DNA of 64,000 nucleotides from Polynucleobacter sp. MWH-UH24A (GTDB lineage Bacteria; Pseudomonadota; Gammaproteobacteria; Burkholderiales; Burkholderiaceae). The stretch lies in NCBI RefSeq assembly GCF_018687475.1, contig NZ_CP061292.1:1426001-1490000 (forward strand), in the 5' to 3' direction. How positions within the stretch are numbered: position 1 is the first letter of the stretch; each line of letters begins with the position of its first letter. A model generated the notes under the pieces. That model searched no databases. It worked only from the letters and a program-made list of their open reading frames with translations, and was not told where the DNA came from. Below are positions 57,239 through 64,000 of this stretch, piece after piece. The position numbers and the translations under genes are program-made.

Positions 57239-57925
57239 ATGGGATATAACGCAGGCGCATTCGAATTAGGCAAACTAAATCTTGATAAAGGCAAGGTCGA
57301 TATTGCCTTTGATATCTTCTTTGATCTTGCCAAAAATGATCTGGATGAAGATGCACTTTACATGTTGACTCGGATGACTTTCGATGGTCAATTAGGCCCC
57401 GAACAGATTGAACAGTTTTATGAGTTTCAGAACTCCCATTCGTCCTACGGTAATGGCTACGCCCTTTATAACGTGGGTTTAATGCACGAACGCGGTTTGG
57501 GTAAAGTAAAACAAAACTACAAAGTAGCGGTCGAGTACTACGAGAAAGCCATTAAAGAAGAAGTCCATGATGCCTATTGCAACTTAGGCAATATTTATGC
57601 CCTCGGCTTAGGTATGGAGCAAGGGGTTCCTCGGGATATTTTCAAAGGACTTGAATTACTCAGTAAGGGTGCCGAGTCGGGTAGTCGTCAGTCAGCTTTC
57701 ACGATTGGCTCACTCTACGGCAAGGGTGAATTTATTCCTCAAGACAATTCCAAAGCAGCCTATTACCTAACCTTGGCGGCAATGATGGGGCATGAGCAAG
57801 CGAAACGCGTACTTGCCATCTTTGCCCATGCCCACAAAAACGAGAGCTTTGACCGCGAATTTGATGCCGCTAATGTGAAGTTTGGTGAAATCGAAAACCT
57901 ACGAAAACTCTACCGCTGCATCTAA
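57239..57925 (+). CDS. Sel1-repeat protein
   Basis: The 228-residue protein is built of Sel1/TPR-like repeats: YALYNVGLMHERGLGKVKQN, AYCNLGNIYALGLGMEQGVP and SAFTIGSLYGKGEFIPQDNS. It has no signal peptide. Its N-terminal half is related to the short TPR protein at 54345-54695. Sel1 proteins scaffold other proteins; it sits between the adhesin-E-like gene and the bactofilin cluster. Confidence 0.8.
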   Translation: MGYNAGAFELGKLNLDKGKVDIAFDIFFDLAKNDLDEDALYMLTRMTFDGQLGPEQIEQFYEFQNSHSSYGNGYALYNVGLMHERGLGKVKQNYKVAVEYYEKAIKEEVHDAYCNLGNIYALGLGMEQGVPRDIFKGLELLSKGAESGSRQSAFTIGSLYGKGEFIPQDNSKAAYYLTLAAMMGHEQAKRVLAIFAHAHKNESFDREFDAANVKFGEIENLRKLYRCI

Positions 57926-57930
57926 AGGGC

Positions 57931-58374
57931 TTAGGTAGAAGTAATTTTTTCCCAGTTTTTCTTAAATACTTGACTGCTATCCTGAGTATCCAAGTCCTTG
58001 GATCTTGAAATCATTAAGCCATTTAAGCGAGCGCCCGGCTCAATACCAATCTGACCGTAGGTCACATCGCCATGCACGACAGAACCATTGTGAAGTTCAA
58101 CGCGCTCCGTACAGTAGACATTGCCTTCGACCCGCCCCGCAATAATGACGCGATAGGCGTAAATATCACCTTGTACCAAACCATTTTTTCCAACCGCAAT
58201 ACTGACAACCCCGTCTTGCGAGGTTTCCACATTGCCAATGACCTTACCGTCAATTCGCAAGCTCTCAGAGGCAACCAGACGCCCATGGATTTCAGTGGCC
58301 TCGCCAACCATGGTCTGAAATGACTCAATGGTTTGGCCAAGGGTTTTGATTGATTTGGATTTGTTGCCAAACAT
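57931..58374 (-). CDS. Bactofilin (cluster copy 1)
   Basis: The 147-residue bactofilin has the central repeat core EIHGRLVASESLRIDGKVIG followed by GLVQGDIYAYRVIIAGRVEG, with a helical N-terminal tail (KTLGQTIESFQTMVGEATEI) and a basic C-terminal tail. It is the last of three consecutive bactofilin genes on the minus strand and follows the next one after eight bases. Confidence 0.9.
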   Translation of the reverse strand: MFGNKSKSIKTLGQTIESFQTMVGEATEIHGRLVASESLRIDGKVIGNVETSQDGVVSIAVGKNGLVQGDIYAYRVIIAGRVEGNVYCTERVELHNGSVVHGDVTYGQIGIEPGARLNGLMISRSKDLDTQDSSQVFKKNWEKITST

Positions 58375-58382
58375 AATTGCAA

Positions 58383-58829
58383 TTACTTCTTAATGAAGTG
58401 ACCCTTGATCTTACCGCCACGTTGGATGTGGACCGAGTCATACGATACGGAGCCATCAACCTCGGCAAGTGGGCCAATATTGAGCTCTTGGCAATTAATA
58501 TCACCCAGAACTTTACCCTTCACCATCACCTGATCGGAGAAGAGTTCGCCCTCTACAAGGCCCGATGAATCAATCAAAACGGATTTGGCCGTTACTTTAC
58601 CTTTGATCACACCAGAGATATTTAAAACGCCTTCGGATGTAATGGTTCCAACAAACTCAAAGCCTTCGCTAATAATGGAAGGCTTAATTGGATTTGCACG
58701 ATTTACATTGTTTTCATAGCCATAGCTTTGATCCGGCTCAGCTGCTACTTCGGTTACTGGCTCTGAATACGTATTTTGAGATTCATCAGAGGGATTCTCT
58801 GGAATGTCATTGGATTTCTTTGAAAACAT
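58383..58829 (-). CDS. Bactofilin (cluster copy 2)
   Basis: The 148-residue bactofilin has a longer acidic N-terminal extension (about 1-50, Pro/Ser/Glu/Asn-rich) before the core, which has FVGTITSEGVLNISGVIKGK, SVLIDSSGLVEGELFSDQVM and VSYDSVHIQRGGKIKGHFIK. It is the middle gene of the three. The extension could bind a partner. Confidence 0.9.
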   Translation of the reverse strand: MFSKKSNDIPENPSDESQNTYSEPVTEVAAEPDQSYGYENNVNRANPIKPSIISEGFEFVGTITSEGVLNISGVIKGKVTAKSVLIDSSGLVEGELFSDQVMVKGKVLGDINCQELNIGPLAEVDGSVSYDSVHIQRGGKIKGHFIKK

Positions 58830-58848
58830 AGATCACCTAAATGGGAGG

Positions 58849-59175
58849 TTAAATAAGGTGCAGATCGCCGTGCAAAGATCCACCCTTTTCGATCTCAATC
58901 TCAGCGTAATGAACAGAACCGCCGACTTTACCGCTAGAGCGAATAATTAGCGACCGGGAGGCAGTTAACTGCTCGGCAACTTCTCCTCGGATATCAACCG
59001 ATTCTGCGACCACTTTGCCACGAATCAAACCAGAAGCTTCAACAATCACTTGTTTGGCAGACAAATCGCCTTCCACAACACCGGAAACCGAGGCAATATC
59101 GGGCACAGCAAAATTTCCCTTCAAAATGACCCCTTCACCAACAAATAGACAACCCGATTGATTTGCATCGACCAT
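58849..59175 (-). CDS. Bactofilin (cluster copy 3)
   Basis: The 108-residue protein is a compact bactofilin with almost no tails, starting FVGEGVILKGNFAVPDIASV and ending GGSLHGDLHLI. By eye it is closest to the isolated copy at 31435-31776. It is the first gene of the three-gene bactofilin operon. Different lengths and tails of the three suggest a mixed filament. Confidence 0.9.
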   Translation of the reverse strand: MVDANQSGCLFVGEGVILKGNFAVPDIASVSGVVEGDLSAKQVIVEASGLIRGKVVAESVDIRGEVAEQLTASRSLIIRSSGKVGGSVHYAEIEIEKGGSLHGDLHLI

Positions 59176-59335
59176 GAAAAACCCTTAAATAGCGTGAATA
59201 ATTGCTTATAAATTTAGTATTAGGCAGCCCTCTAAAGATCTGCCATAAGCTATAAATTTATCACAATTAGAAGTCAAAAAATCAATCGGGCGCACCAAAA
59301 GCGGTAATTACGGGAAAAACCCTTAGTCAAGGAAA

Positions 59336-59827
59336 TTAGTGCTTCATCGAGCCCCCATGACCGCCGGAGATATCCCTAACTTGTAATTTAACTTCCACCT
59401 CACCCGATTTCTGAAATTTCAGCTTCACCGGAACGGTTTCGCCTGCTTTTAAGGGCGTCTTAATATCCATAAACATGAGGTGTAAGCCGCCCGGTTTTAG
59501 CTCGACAGAGCCATTAGCCGGGACGTCAATCCCCTTGACTTCGCGCATTTTCATGACATTACCGTCCATCGCCATGGTGTGCAGCTGCATCTCGCCAGCT
59601 ACCGGGGAGCTTGCCGCAATCAATTGATCAGCGGCACCTTTATTTTCAATCTTCATAAACCCGCCTGCAGCTTTTTGACCTGGGGCCGTTGCTCGCGCAT
59701 AGGGATTCTCAATCTTCAGTTGCCCAATCCGATAGTCCGAGCCCTTAGCGTCGCTATGGGCAAGGGACCAGCCAGAAAAGCCGATTAGAGCGCTTGCGGT
59801 GATTGCGTGTAGAAATTTGGTATTCAT
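59336..59827 (-). CDS. Periplasmic copper chaperone PCu(A)C
   Basis: With the ATG at 59827 the protein is 163 residues with a signal peptide (about 1-23, ending SLAH). The copper motif is complete: His83, Met94, His116, Met118 (MQLHTMAMDGNVMKM, then GLHLMFM), and NPYARATAPGQKAAGGFMKI precedes it. Such proteins deliver Cu(I) to cytochrome c oxidase. A longer reading starting at 59854 would overlap the DsrE-like gene. It is the last gene of a probable copper trio. Confidence 0.93.
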   Translation of the reverse strand: MNTKFLHAITASALIGFSGWSLAHSDAKGSDYRIGQLKIENPYARATAPGQKAAGGFMKIENKGAADQLIAASSPVAGEMQLHTMAMDGNVMKMREVKGIDVPANGSVELKPGGLHLMFMDIKTPLKAGETVPVKLKFQKSGEVEVKLQVRDISGGHGGSMKH

Positions 59828-59847
59828 AATGATCCTTTCTGTAATCG

Positions 59848-60261
59848 TTACCATGTCATTGTTTTAGTGCCATCTTTAAAGAGTGCGTCGCCTGTTACTT
59901 TAGGAGAGCCCATTTTGATTCCAGGCAATAGGTCGCCTGGACTTAATCCGTAATGCTTTAAACACATGGGGCACATAATGACCGTACCCCCTTTGGCAAT
60001 AATCTCTTGAAGTATTTTTTGTTGATCGGCGTACTTATCAGCACCCGATTTAACACCAACAAAGACGCCTTGATCGCTTAGAAAAATACTCAAGGGATGC
60101 CCATTTTCGTTGTGATGCTTACCGAAATTGAGGGCCATCGTAACCCGATGAGGCTCCCCACTGGTTAGGCTAATAAATAGTGGGTCATTGGGTCCTGCAA
60201 ATGCTGAAAAACTAAATACCGCGAGTAATGTAAATAACCAAGAACGCATGAAGTGACTCAT
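59848..60261 (-). CDS. Exported DsrE-like protein
   Basis: With the ATG at 60261 the product is 137 residues and begins with a signal peptide (SWLFTLLAVFSFSAFA). The mature part resembles the DsrE/DsrF fold: PLFISLTSGEPHRVTMALNF, then PLSIFLSDQGVFVGVK, and a conserved Cys pair in TVIMCPMCLKHYG. Starts further upstream up to 60372 would run into the DUF2946 gene. The CPMC cysteines could bind a metal or sulfur. It lies upstream of the PCu(A)C gene. Confidence 0.72.
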   Translation of the reverse strand: MSHFMRSWLFTLLAVFSFSAFAGPNDPLFISLTSGEPHRVTMALNFGKHHNENGHPLSIFLSDQGVFVGVKSGADKYADQQKILQEIIAKGGTVIMCPMCLKHYGLSPGDLLPGIKMGSPKVTGDALFKDGTKTMTW

Positions 60262-60319
60262 CACGCTTAAACTCCCATAAAAACTTCGCATTAGGGGCAA
60301 CACAGCCCCGCCATTGAAC

Positions 60320-60694
60320 TTAAGTGCGAGTATTCTGAGGTGGTCCCTGAGAGGGAAGCTTGACCCATGCAAAGAGTGTCTTTGCAGACTCTAGAAAAAG
60401 GTTTGGGATCAATGCATGCGTTGAAGGGCTAGCAAACTCAAGATTACTTAATAAATTAGGAAGTCCTACCGATTGAGCGAGGCAATACAGGCAGTCCACA
60501 GACGCGTTCGTTACCGCATCCTCGGTATTTAGGTCAAGCACTTGTTTTGTACCGTCCGCCATACAAATTTCCATTGCCAAAGCCGAGCCATTGGTTGGCA
60601 TGGATACTGCATGGGTCATCGTTGGTGCCAGTGCTCCGAAAATAAACGCCAGAGTAGTTAGCCAATGAATCAGTTTTCGGTATGGAAAATACAT
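60320..60694 (-). CDS. DUF2946-like small exported protein
   Basis: The 124-residue protein has an N-terminal hydrophobic segment (WLTTLAFIFGALAPTMTHA) and a later CLYC pair preceded by an EICMADGT stretch. The DUF2946 family has this pattern (Cys, His/Cys-xx-Cys, Pro-rich end) and is often found with copper or cobalt genes. It ends in QGPPQNTRT. It is the first gene of the minus-strand trio with the DsrE-like and PCu(A)C genes. Confidence 0.65.
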   Translation of the reverse strand: MYFPYRKLIHWLTTLAFIFGALAPTMTHAVSMPTNGSALAMEICMADGTKQVLDLNTEDAVTNASVDCLYCLAQSVGLPNLLSNLEFASPSTHALIPNLFLESAKTLFAWVKLPSQGPPQNTRT

Positions 60695-60727
60695 CTGGTC
60701 ATTTTATCGATAAGCGTATGAAATAAC

Positions 60728-60757
60728 AAAAAAGGGGGTTTGCGCCCCCCTTTTTTT
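60728..60757. terminator. Strong bidirectional terminator after tctA
   Basis: A GGGGG/CCCCC stem with a TTTGCG loop is flanked by six A on the left and seven T on the right, so it works in either direction. It lies 12 bases after the tctA stop and about 35 bases before the DUF2946 start, and isolates the transporter operon from the copper trio. Confidence 0.9.
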
Positions 60758-60769
60758 AAGTTACCAGCA

Positions 60770-62257
60770 TTACGCCTTCATCTGACGCAATTTAGAAATC
60801 AGCGGCCAGAAAAGCAGGATGAGTGCCAAGGCGGTGATCGTACCAACCAGATAGTTGGAGAAGAAGATGCCCAAGCTACCCTGAGATACCAACATCGCTT
60901 GACGGAAAGAATCTTCAGCACGATCGCCCAATACCAAGGCAAGAACCATTGGCGCCATCGGGTAGTCGAGTTTCTTAAAGAGGTAGCCCAAGACTCCAAA
61001 GCCCAACATCAGCCATACATCAAACATCGCATTGTTCACCGTAAATGCGCCAACAGCACAAATAACAATGATCACTGGAGCAATGATTGAGAATGGGATT
61101 CTTAAGATGGAGGCAAAAATCGGTACGCAGGTCAAGACCACAAAGAGACCGGCAATATTACCCAAGTACATACTTGCGATTAAGCCCCAAACAAAATCTG
61201 GCTTCTCAACAAACAATAGTGGTCCTGGCTGTAAACCCCAGATCAGGAGGCCGCCCAATAACACCGCAGCGGTTGGTGAGCCAGGAATACCCAAGGAGAG
61301 CATCGGGAGCAAAGCTGCGGTACCGGCAGCATGAGCTGCGGTCTCTGGAGCAACAATACCCTCCATCTCACCCTTGCCAAAATTATTTCTATTTTTGGCC
61401 ATCTGCTTTGCAACGCCGTAGCTCATAAATGAGGCTGGAGTTGCGCCGCCTGGAGTAATACCCATCCAGCAACCAATTAAGCAGCTGCGTAGGGATGTTG
61501 CCCAGTACTTCGGTAACTGAGCCCAAGTTTCAAAAACAACCTTTGCTTTGATCTTGGCACTTTTACCGGAGAACTTGAGACCTTCCTCCATGGATTGCAA
61601 AATTTCGCCGATACCAAATAGACCGATCACCGCAATTAAGAAATCAAAGCCGCGCATTAACTCCGACGAGCCAAAGGTTAAGCGTAATTGACCGGTAACG
61701 GTATCCATTCCCACAGCAGCTAACGCAAAACCAAGCATCATTGCTGATAAAACTTTGAACGGTGAGCCTTTGTTCATGCCCACAAAACTACAGAAGGTTA
61801 ATAAGTAAACTGCAAAGAATTCAGGGGGTCCGAACTGCAGAGCAAACTTTGCCACGAGCGGCGCCAAGAAGGTGATTACAACGACTGCAAAAACGGCACC
61901 AATACACGATGAGGTAAAGGCAGCTGTAAGTGCCTCGCCCGCTTTACCATTTTGCGCCATTGGATAACCGTCAAATGTTGTCGCAACCGACCATGGCTCA
62001 CCGGGAATGTTAAACAGAATGGAGGTAATCGCACCTCCGAATAAAGCACCCCAGTAAATACTGGAGAGCATGATGATCGCCGAAGTGGGCGACATGGTAA
62101 AAGTCAAGGGTAGCAAAATGGCAATGCCATTGGCTCCGCCAAGCCCAGGCAATACCCCAATAATGACTCCGAGGATCACTCCGATCAACATCAACATGAC
62201 GTTGTAGGGTGACAATGCTACGGCAAAGCCTCCAAATAGCGCGTTAATTTCTTCCAC
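60770..62257 (-). CDS. tctA: Tripartite tricarboxylate transporter large membrane subunit TctA
   Basis: The 495-residue protein is hydrophobic with about 12 membrane helices and the family motif GVLPGLGGANGIAILLPLTF, plus the second half motif GCWMGITPGGATPASFMSYG. It carries a carboxylate delivered by TctC, driven by an ion gradient. It follows tctB by 39 bases. Confidence 0.96.
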   Translation of the reverse strand: MEEINALFGGFAVALSPYNVMLMLIGVILGVIIGVLPGLGGANGIAILLPLTFTMSPTSAIIMLSSIYWGALFGGAITSILFNIPGEPWSVATTFDGYPMAQNGKAGEALTAAFTSSCIGAVFAVVVITFLAPLVAKFALQFGPPEFFAVYLLTFCSFVGMNKGSPFKVLSAMMLGFALAAVGMDTVTGQLRLTFGSSELMRGFDFLIAVIGLFGIGEILQSMEEGLKFSGKSAKIKAKVVFETWAQLPKYWATSLRSCLIGCWMGITPGGATPASFMSYGVAKQMAKNRNNFGKGEMEGIVAPETAAHAAGTAALLPMLSLGIPGSPTAAVLLGGLLIWGLQPGPLLFVEKPDFVWGLIASMYLGNIAGLFVVLTCVPIFASILRIPFSIIAPVIIVICAVGAFTVNNAMFDVWLMLGFGVLGYLFKKLDYPMAPMVLALVLGDRAEDSFRQAMLVSQGSLGIFFSNYLVGTITALALILLFWPLISKLRQMKA

Positions 62258-62296
62258 GTTTGCTCCTTTTATTCAATCTTGTAGTGGATGCTTTGC

Positions 62297-62812
62297 TTAC
62301 TGCAAACCAAATATAGCCAAGGGGTTAAACAACGAACCATGTGGCAACGGAATTTGAAACCAATACTCAAACATCATGTAAAGAACGATGCTTACACCCA
62401 GTCCAACCGCAAGGGCTTTCCAAAATACGTATTTCCCGAGCCAGACCATGAAAAAGGTAATGTAGAGGACGCCGGCAACATAGATACCGATCAGCTGAAC
62501 ACCCAAAACAAAGAGGGCTGCCGGAATGAGAACGGCCATCACTTGCCGAAAGGGTTCTCTCTCAACAAATGTCTCGTCAGCAAGCTCTTTAGCGCGAATC
62601 GACTGAATCAAGGTCACTGAGCTACAAATCAAAATAATCAGGCTAATGTAGAAAGGGAAATAGCCTGACTCAGGACCATCGCTGCCCCATTTAGCGCCAA
62701 GTTTTAAGCTTCCCACCATCACCACAACGCCGACAACAATAAACATGAGGGCGGTGATGATTTCCATCGTACGCATACTTACGACTGAATCATGATTTGA
62801 ATTCTCTGACAT
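62297..62812 (-). CDS. tctB: Tripartite tricarboxylate transporter small membrane subunit TctB
   Basis: The 171-residue protein has four membrane helices (about 13-33, 50-65, 90-125 with two, and 130-150), with GPESGYFPFYISLIILICSS typical of TctB. Its sequence is variable in the family. It lies between tctC and tctA and is downstream of a strong hairpin. Confidence 0.92.
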   Translation of the reverse strand: MSENSNHDSVVSMRTMEIITALMFIVVGVVVMVGSLKLGAKWGSDGPESGYFPFYISLIILICSSVTLIQSIRAKELADETFVEREPFRQVMAVLIPAALFVLGVQLIGIYVAGVLYITFFMVWLGKYVFWKALAVGLGVSIVLYMMFEYWFQIPLPHGSLFNPLAIFGLQ

Positions 62813-62840
62813 TCTTCACTCTTCTCTTAATCGATTACTA

Positions 62841-62872
62841 AAAAAAATAAGACCTCACCATGAGGTCTTATT
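62841..62872 (-). terminator. Terminator or attenuator between tctC and tctB
   Basis: A perfect 12-base-pair hairpin (AATAAGACCTCA with TGAGGTCTTATT, loop of three) is followed on the minus strand by eight T. It has full rho-independent form, yet tctB and tctA follow on the same strand. It presumably ends most transcripts after tctC and lets some continue, so that the binding protein is made in excess. Confidence 0.85.
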
Positions 62873-62885
62873 TCACATCTACCAA

Positions 62886-63896
62886 TTACTTCGCAATAAA
62901 GCCGGCTTCCTTCATCAGCTGAGCATGCTGAGCGTCGGCTTTCTCGAGCCAGTTTGTAAACTCTTTACCGGTCATGAAGGTTTGGTTAAATGCGCCATCG
63001 GCCATGAACTTCTTCCACTCCGGTGTCTCACGAACCTTTTTGAACAAGTCGACGTAGAAATCCACTTGTGCTTGAGTCACACCAGGTGGCATGAAAATAC
63101 CGCGCAACATCACATAGTCAGTATTCACACCCACTTCACGGCAGGTTGGAACATCATTCCAAGATAGCGTTGGGGTAATTTTCTCCTTGTATGGCATACG
63201 CTGTGTATCAAATACGCACTGCGCAGTTAACTTACCAGCACGCCACTGAGCAACGGCTTCGATTGGATTGTTCACAGTGGAATCAACGTGATTACCAACT
63301 AACTGAACAGCTACTGCGCCGCCACCAGCAAATGGAACATAAGTGAACTTAGTACCAGTTGCTTTCTCAAGTGCTACGGTAATGATTTGGTCTTCTTGCT
63401 TCGAACCAGTTCCACCCATCTTGAACTTATTAGGACCTGCAGCTTTAGCGGCATCAACGTAGTCCTTCGCAGACTTATAGCCTTTTTCAGTATTTGTCCA
63501 CAACACGAATTGATCAAGTGCCAGCATCGCGACTGGGGTCATGTCTTGCCACTTAAATGGCACACCCGTTGCACGTGGGGTTGTGAATAGATTTGAGAGG
63601 GTAATAATGATCTTATGGGGATCGCCTTTGGCTTCCTTGATTGCTAGATAGCCTTCAGCACCAGCACCAGCACCTTTATTTACTGGAATCATGGATTGCT
63701 TCATCAAATTATTTTTAGAAATAATTCCCTGAATCATCCGCGCCATTTGATCAGCGCCGCCACCAGGACCGGCAGAGATAATGAATTCAACAGGTTTTGT
63801 TGGCTCCCACTTAGCCTGAGCGTGAGCGGTGGTCGTAGCTGCAAAACCAGCTACCAAAGCAACGCTCAACAACGTGGATTTGAATTTCAAACGCAT
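62886..63896 (-). CDS. tctC: Tripartite tricarboxylate transporter substrate-binding protein TctC
   Basis: The 336-residue protein has a signal peptide (about 1-26, ending TTAHA) and the TctC/BugT fold. Its start PVEFIISAGPGGGADQMARM and the YVPFAGGGAVAVQLVGNHVD segment are standard. The ligand of such proteins is a carboxylate that cannot be read from sequence. It is the first gene of tctCBA; about 100 bases upstream remain in the window and probably hold the promoter. Confidence 0.95.
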   Translation of the reverse strand: MRLKFKSTLLSVALVAGFAATTTAHAQAKWEPTKPVEFIISAGPGGGADQMARMIQGIISKNNLMKQSMIPVNKGAGAGAEGYLAIKEAKGDPHKIIITLSNLFTTPRATGVPFKWQDMTPVAMLALDQFVLWTNTEKGYKSAKDYVDAAKAAGPNKFKMGGTGSKQEDQIITVALEKATGTKFTYVPFAGGGAVAVQLVGNHVDSTVNNPIEAVAQWRAGKLTAQCVFDTQRMPYKEKITPTLSWNDVPTCREVGVNTDYVMLRGIFMPPGVTQAQVDFYVDLFKKVRETPEWKKFMADGAFNQTFMTGKEFTNWLEKADAQHAQLMKEAGFIAK

Positions 63897-64000
63897 GGAT
63901 GCTCCTCCAATAAATTTTCAAAATTATTAATTTTGTTATGCAGCAACTTTGACGACTAATTCTTCAATAAAAGTTTTAGACAAAAATTGACAAACATCAA

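Overview
The window looks like a chromosome segment of a flagellated betaproteobacterium of the order Burkholderiales. The moderate GC content, the serS-lolA-ftsK-trxB arrangement, nadE followed by glnB, and a tctABC tricarboxylate transporter would fit a Polynucleobacter-like freshwater Burkholderiaceae. That taxonomic placement is inference from protein style and gene order, not a measured match.

Region 1 (1-34 kb) is almost entirely flagellar. It opens with the end of a sensor kinase and a FlrC/FleR-type sigma-54 activator, then fliE. A minus-strand block follows, read right to left: fliC2, flaG2, fliC1, flaG1, fliD, fliS, a fliK-like gene, a small FlhB-like gene, a methyltransferase and a glycosyltransferase that seems to start at ATT. 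flaG-fliC is present as a near-perfect tandem duplication in which only the central part of the flagellin differs. An 871-residue flagellin-like gene is divergent from it. The plus strand then carries flhA, flhF, a FlhG-like gene without a P-loop, and fliA. Convergent to fliA is a long, tightly packed minus-strand operon: two membrane proteins (one with a PDZ domain), a CheW-like protein, an MCP/PilJ-like membrane protein without a recognisable signalling tip, a CheA-like protein that keeps only its C-terminal half-domains, then flgA, flgM, flgN and a TPR-glycosyltransferase resembling flagellin glycosyltransferases. A GGDEF/degenerate-EAL protein, a YcgR-type PilZ brake protein, a surface-adhesin-E-like protein, a bactofilin, rpoN and a FliL-like gene complete the region. 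Sigma-54 (rpoN plus activator), sigma-28 (fliA) and anti-sigma (flgM) are all encoded here, and matching promoter-like sequences lie in front of fliD (sigma-54) and of fliC1, fliC2, the large flagellin and a small orphan gene (sigma-28).

Region 2 (34-54 kb) is mostly housekeeping: an orphan 7TM-type histidine kinase, an outer-membrane protein, a potassium-channel-like protein, tRNA-Ser(CGA), a VapBC-type toxin-antitoxin pair, serS, lolA, ftsK, trxB, a BrnT toxin with an XRE antitoxin, the proton-pumping pyrophosphatase hppA back to back with soluble ppa, nadE, a PII gene, a RodZ-like gene, a FixJ-type regulator, a short rubredoxin gene and ilvD.

Region 3 (54-59 kb) is accessory: small uncharacterised genes, a second YcgR plus adhesin-E-like pair, two related Sel1/TPR genes and three consecutive bactofilin genes. 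Region 4 (59-64 kb) holds a probable copper-handling trio (DUF2946, DsrE-like, PCu(A)C chaperone) and tctC-tctB-tctA with a strong hairpin between tctC and tctB.

The least expected item is the degenerate chemosensory-like set (about 22.2-27.8 kb) translationally coupled to flgA-flgM-flgN. It looks like an MCP/CheW/CheA complex that has lost its kinase and signalling parts and may have been repurposed for flagellar control. That is a hypothesis from sequence alone.
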